From Microbacterium laevaniformans (GTDB lineage: Bacteria; Actinomycetota; Actinomycetes; Actinomycetales; Microbacteriaceae), in the NCBI RefSeq assembly GCF_016907555.1, contig NZ_JAFBCE010000001.1, positions 682,001 through 746,000 of the forward strand: 64,000 bases of DNA, read 5' to 3'. The notes beneath the pieces are model-generated. The model saw only the letters and a program-made list of their open reading frames with translations, was not told the DNA's origin and did no database searches. The stretch's first letter is position 1. Every line of letters begins with the position of its first letter. Shown piece after piece: positions 62,719 through 64,000 of the stretch. The position numbers and the translations under genes were made by a program.

Positions 62719-62826
62719 CTCGTCTCTCCCGGATTGTTCCTCGAGAGTTTTTCCATGTGTGGGAATACATACGGATTCCGCGTGTTGACTAGCCGCAGAC
62801 CGTTTCCCCGACGAAGGATGGCAGAC

Positions 62827-63390
62827 ATGACCGACACCACCACCGTTCCCGAGATCCCTGGCTACAAGGCCGGCACCTGGGTGCTCGACCCCGCGCACAG
62901 CGAGGTCACCTTCAGCCTCCGCCACATGATGATCTCGAAGGTGCGCGGCGTCTTCGGTCTCAAGAGCGCCACCATCGATGCTCCGGAGAACCCGCTCGAG
63001 GCGAAGGTCAGCGCGACCGTCGACGTCGCCTCCATCAACACGAACGACGAGAACCGCGACAACCACCTGCGCAGCGCCGACTTCTTCGATGTGGCGCAGT
63101 TCCCGACGATCGAGTTCGTCTCCACCGGTGTTCGTTACCAGGACGGCGACTTCCTCGTCGACGGCGACCTCACGATCCACGGTGTCACCAAGCCGGTGAC
63201 CTTCGAGCTCGAGTTCGGCGGCTTCGGCACCGACCCCTACGGCAACTACAAGGCCGGTGCCACTGCGACGGGCGTCATCAACCGCGAGGACTTCGGTCTG
63301 ACGTGGAACGCGGCCCTCGAGACCGGTGGCGTGCTCGTCGGCAAGGACGTCACGATCACGCTCGACCTGCAGGGTTCGCTCCAGGCCTGA
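62827..63390 (+). CDS. YceI family protein
   Basis: A 187-residue lipocalin-like protein of the YceI family, which binds isoprenoids or other hydrophobic ligands in a beta-barrel. Motifs GTWVLDPAHSEVTFSLRHMMISKVRGVF, the NENRDNHLRSADFFDVAQFPTIEFVST block and LTIHGVTKPVTFELEF are intact. Unlike many members it has no signal peptide, so it is cytosolic. ATG 62827 is chosen over 62818 because AAGGA at 62814-62818 is correctly spaced only for the former. The 3' end overlaps the convergent EamA gene by 35 bases. Confidence 0.9.
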   Translation: MTDTTTVPEIPGYKAGTWVLDPAHSEVTFSLRHMMISKVRGVFGLKSATIDAPENPLEAKVSATVDVASINTNDENRDNHLRSADFFDVAQFPTIEFVSTGVRYQDGDFLVDGDLTIHGVTKPVTFELEFGGFGTDPYGNYKAGATATGVINREDFGLTWNAALETGGVLVGKDVTITLDLQGSLQA

Positions 63391-64000
63391 GTCCCTCCGT
63401 CCGACGGCGGTCGTTCCCGTTCCCGCGGGACGGCCGCCGTTGCGGCATTCGGAGTCGGTTCTGCGCGAGGAGGATGCCGAGGAATACGATCCCGGCGCCG
63501 ACCGGCTCGTGCCAGCCGATGCGTTCACCGAGGACGAGAAAGCCCAGCGCCACGCCCACGACCGGCGTGATGTACGTCACGGTCGACGCGGCCGTGGGCC
63601 CCCAGGCCCGCAGCGTGTTCTGGTTCCAGATGTAGGCCACGCCCGTGCCGAGGCAGCCCAGCAGCACCATGCTCACCACGATCCACGGGTCCAGCCGTAC
63701 GGGCGTGAGGGCCACGGCCGGCGCCACGATCGTCATGATCACCGCGGCGATCCCGATGTTCACGAACGAGAAGGCGAGAGGGCTCATGCCCGAGTTCGCG
63801 AGGAAGCGGCGCATGTACGCGAGGCTGAAGCCGTAGCACGCGGTCGCGCCGAGAAGGGCGAGCTGAGCGAGCAGGCTCTGCGTGAGGTCGAGGCCGGTCC
63901 ACGGTGCGATGATCACGACCACCCCGCCGATGCCGAGGGCGATGCCCGCGATCTGCACCGGCTTCAGACGCTCCACGCGGAACACGAGCGCTGCCATGAT
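63356..64000 (-). CDS. EamA/DMT-superfamily transporter (5'-truncated by window edge)
   Basis: The last about 215 residues of a ten-helix drug/metabolite transporter: VERLKPVQIAGIALGIGGVVVI (the loop and helix closing the first EamA repeat) and then the second repeat, from LLAQLALLGATACYGFSLAYMRRF to GWHEPVGAGIVFLGILLAQNR. The frame runs out of the right edge, so the methionine near 63997 is internal. A basic tail of about 30 residues ends inside the YceI gene (35-base convergent overlap). Substrate unknown. Confidence 0.85.
   Translation of the reverse strand: MMAALVFRVERLKPVQIAGIALGIGGVVVIIAPWTGLDLTQSLLAQLALLGATACYGFSLAYMRRFLANSGMSPLAFSFVNIGIAAVIMTIVAPAVALTPVRLDPWIVVSMVLLGCLGTGVAYIWNQNTLRAWGPTAASTVTYITPVVGVALGFLVLGERIGWHEPVGAGIVFLGILLAQNRLRMPQRRPSRGNGNDRRRTEGLRPGANPAGRA

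Noticed and set aside
62780..62800. TTGACT resembling a -35 before the YceI gene
   Set aside because: No TANNNT box at a 16-19 base spacing downstream.

Overview
The window is about 70% G+C chromosomal DNA from a high-GC Gram-positive actinobacterium. The gene set, the G/C-ending codon use, the frequent GTG starts and the many leaderless promoters (a TANNNT box 6-9 bases before the start codon) all point to the family Microbacteriaceae, most likely Microbacterium or a close relative. That genus call is an inference from protein similarity in memory, not from a search. I see no rRNA, tRNA, CRISPR array, prophage or intact insertion sequence, and no gene-free stretch longer than about 300 bases.

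Layout. 0-9 kb: end of a yaaA-like gene, two small membrane-protein genes, a PP2C phosphatase followed by an unusual FtsK/EssC-like double ATPase, an asparaginase, an MBL-fold hydrolase coupled to an OsmC protein, and a PlsC acyltransferase. 9-17 kb: FKBP lipoprotein, dxr, the anaerobic pyruvate formate-lyase pair pflB/pflA with two matching palindromic operators, a decayed MurE-like ligase, and a YcnI/His-rich membrane pair. 17-29 kb: RseP-type protease, a TrpE-TrpG fusion preceded by a trp attenuator, ispG, a PLP enzyme divergent from an Lrp regulator, a GntR gene coupled to a broken ACC deaminase, an RNase II/R protein and proS. 29-36 kb: an HNH/DUF222 protein under an SOS box, a secreted GH5 cellulase, a LOG-family protein, an internally deleted flavin/pyridoxamine oxidase-like gene, a DUF1206 protein and an acetate-type transporter.

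35.6-45 kb is the translation/ribosome-maturation block nusA-rnpM-infB-rbfA (no rimP in front), then mutY, truB, two membrane proteins, ribF and deoC. 45-50 kb: a copper island (CsoR-type operator, copZ, and a CopA ATPase split from its metal-binding domain) and a SNF2 helicase behind a hairpin-rich leader. 50-64 kb: pfkA, a DUF559-type gene bracketed by REP-like palindromes and a tandem repeat, oligopeptidase B, a Pit phosphate transporter with a small partner, a cyclic-nucleotide-type phosphodiesterase, a textbook MerR promoter driving merR and an aldo/keto reductase, aspA, a DUF4190 protein, a FAH-family enzyme, a small FKBP, a YceI protein and a truncated (window edge) EamA transporter.

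The most rewarding items are regulatory: a complete Trp attenuator with an 11-residue leader peptide carrying tandem Trp codons; an SOS box sitting on a perfect -10 of an HNH gene; a 19-bp-spacer MerR promoter; and paired GntR-like operators at pflB. Four genes (murE-like, ACC deaminase, copA, PNPOx-like) carry deletions or frameshifts; in two of these the break leaves an overlapping stop/start that could permit coupled translation of two halves.
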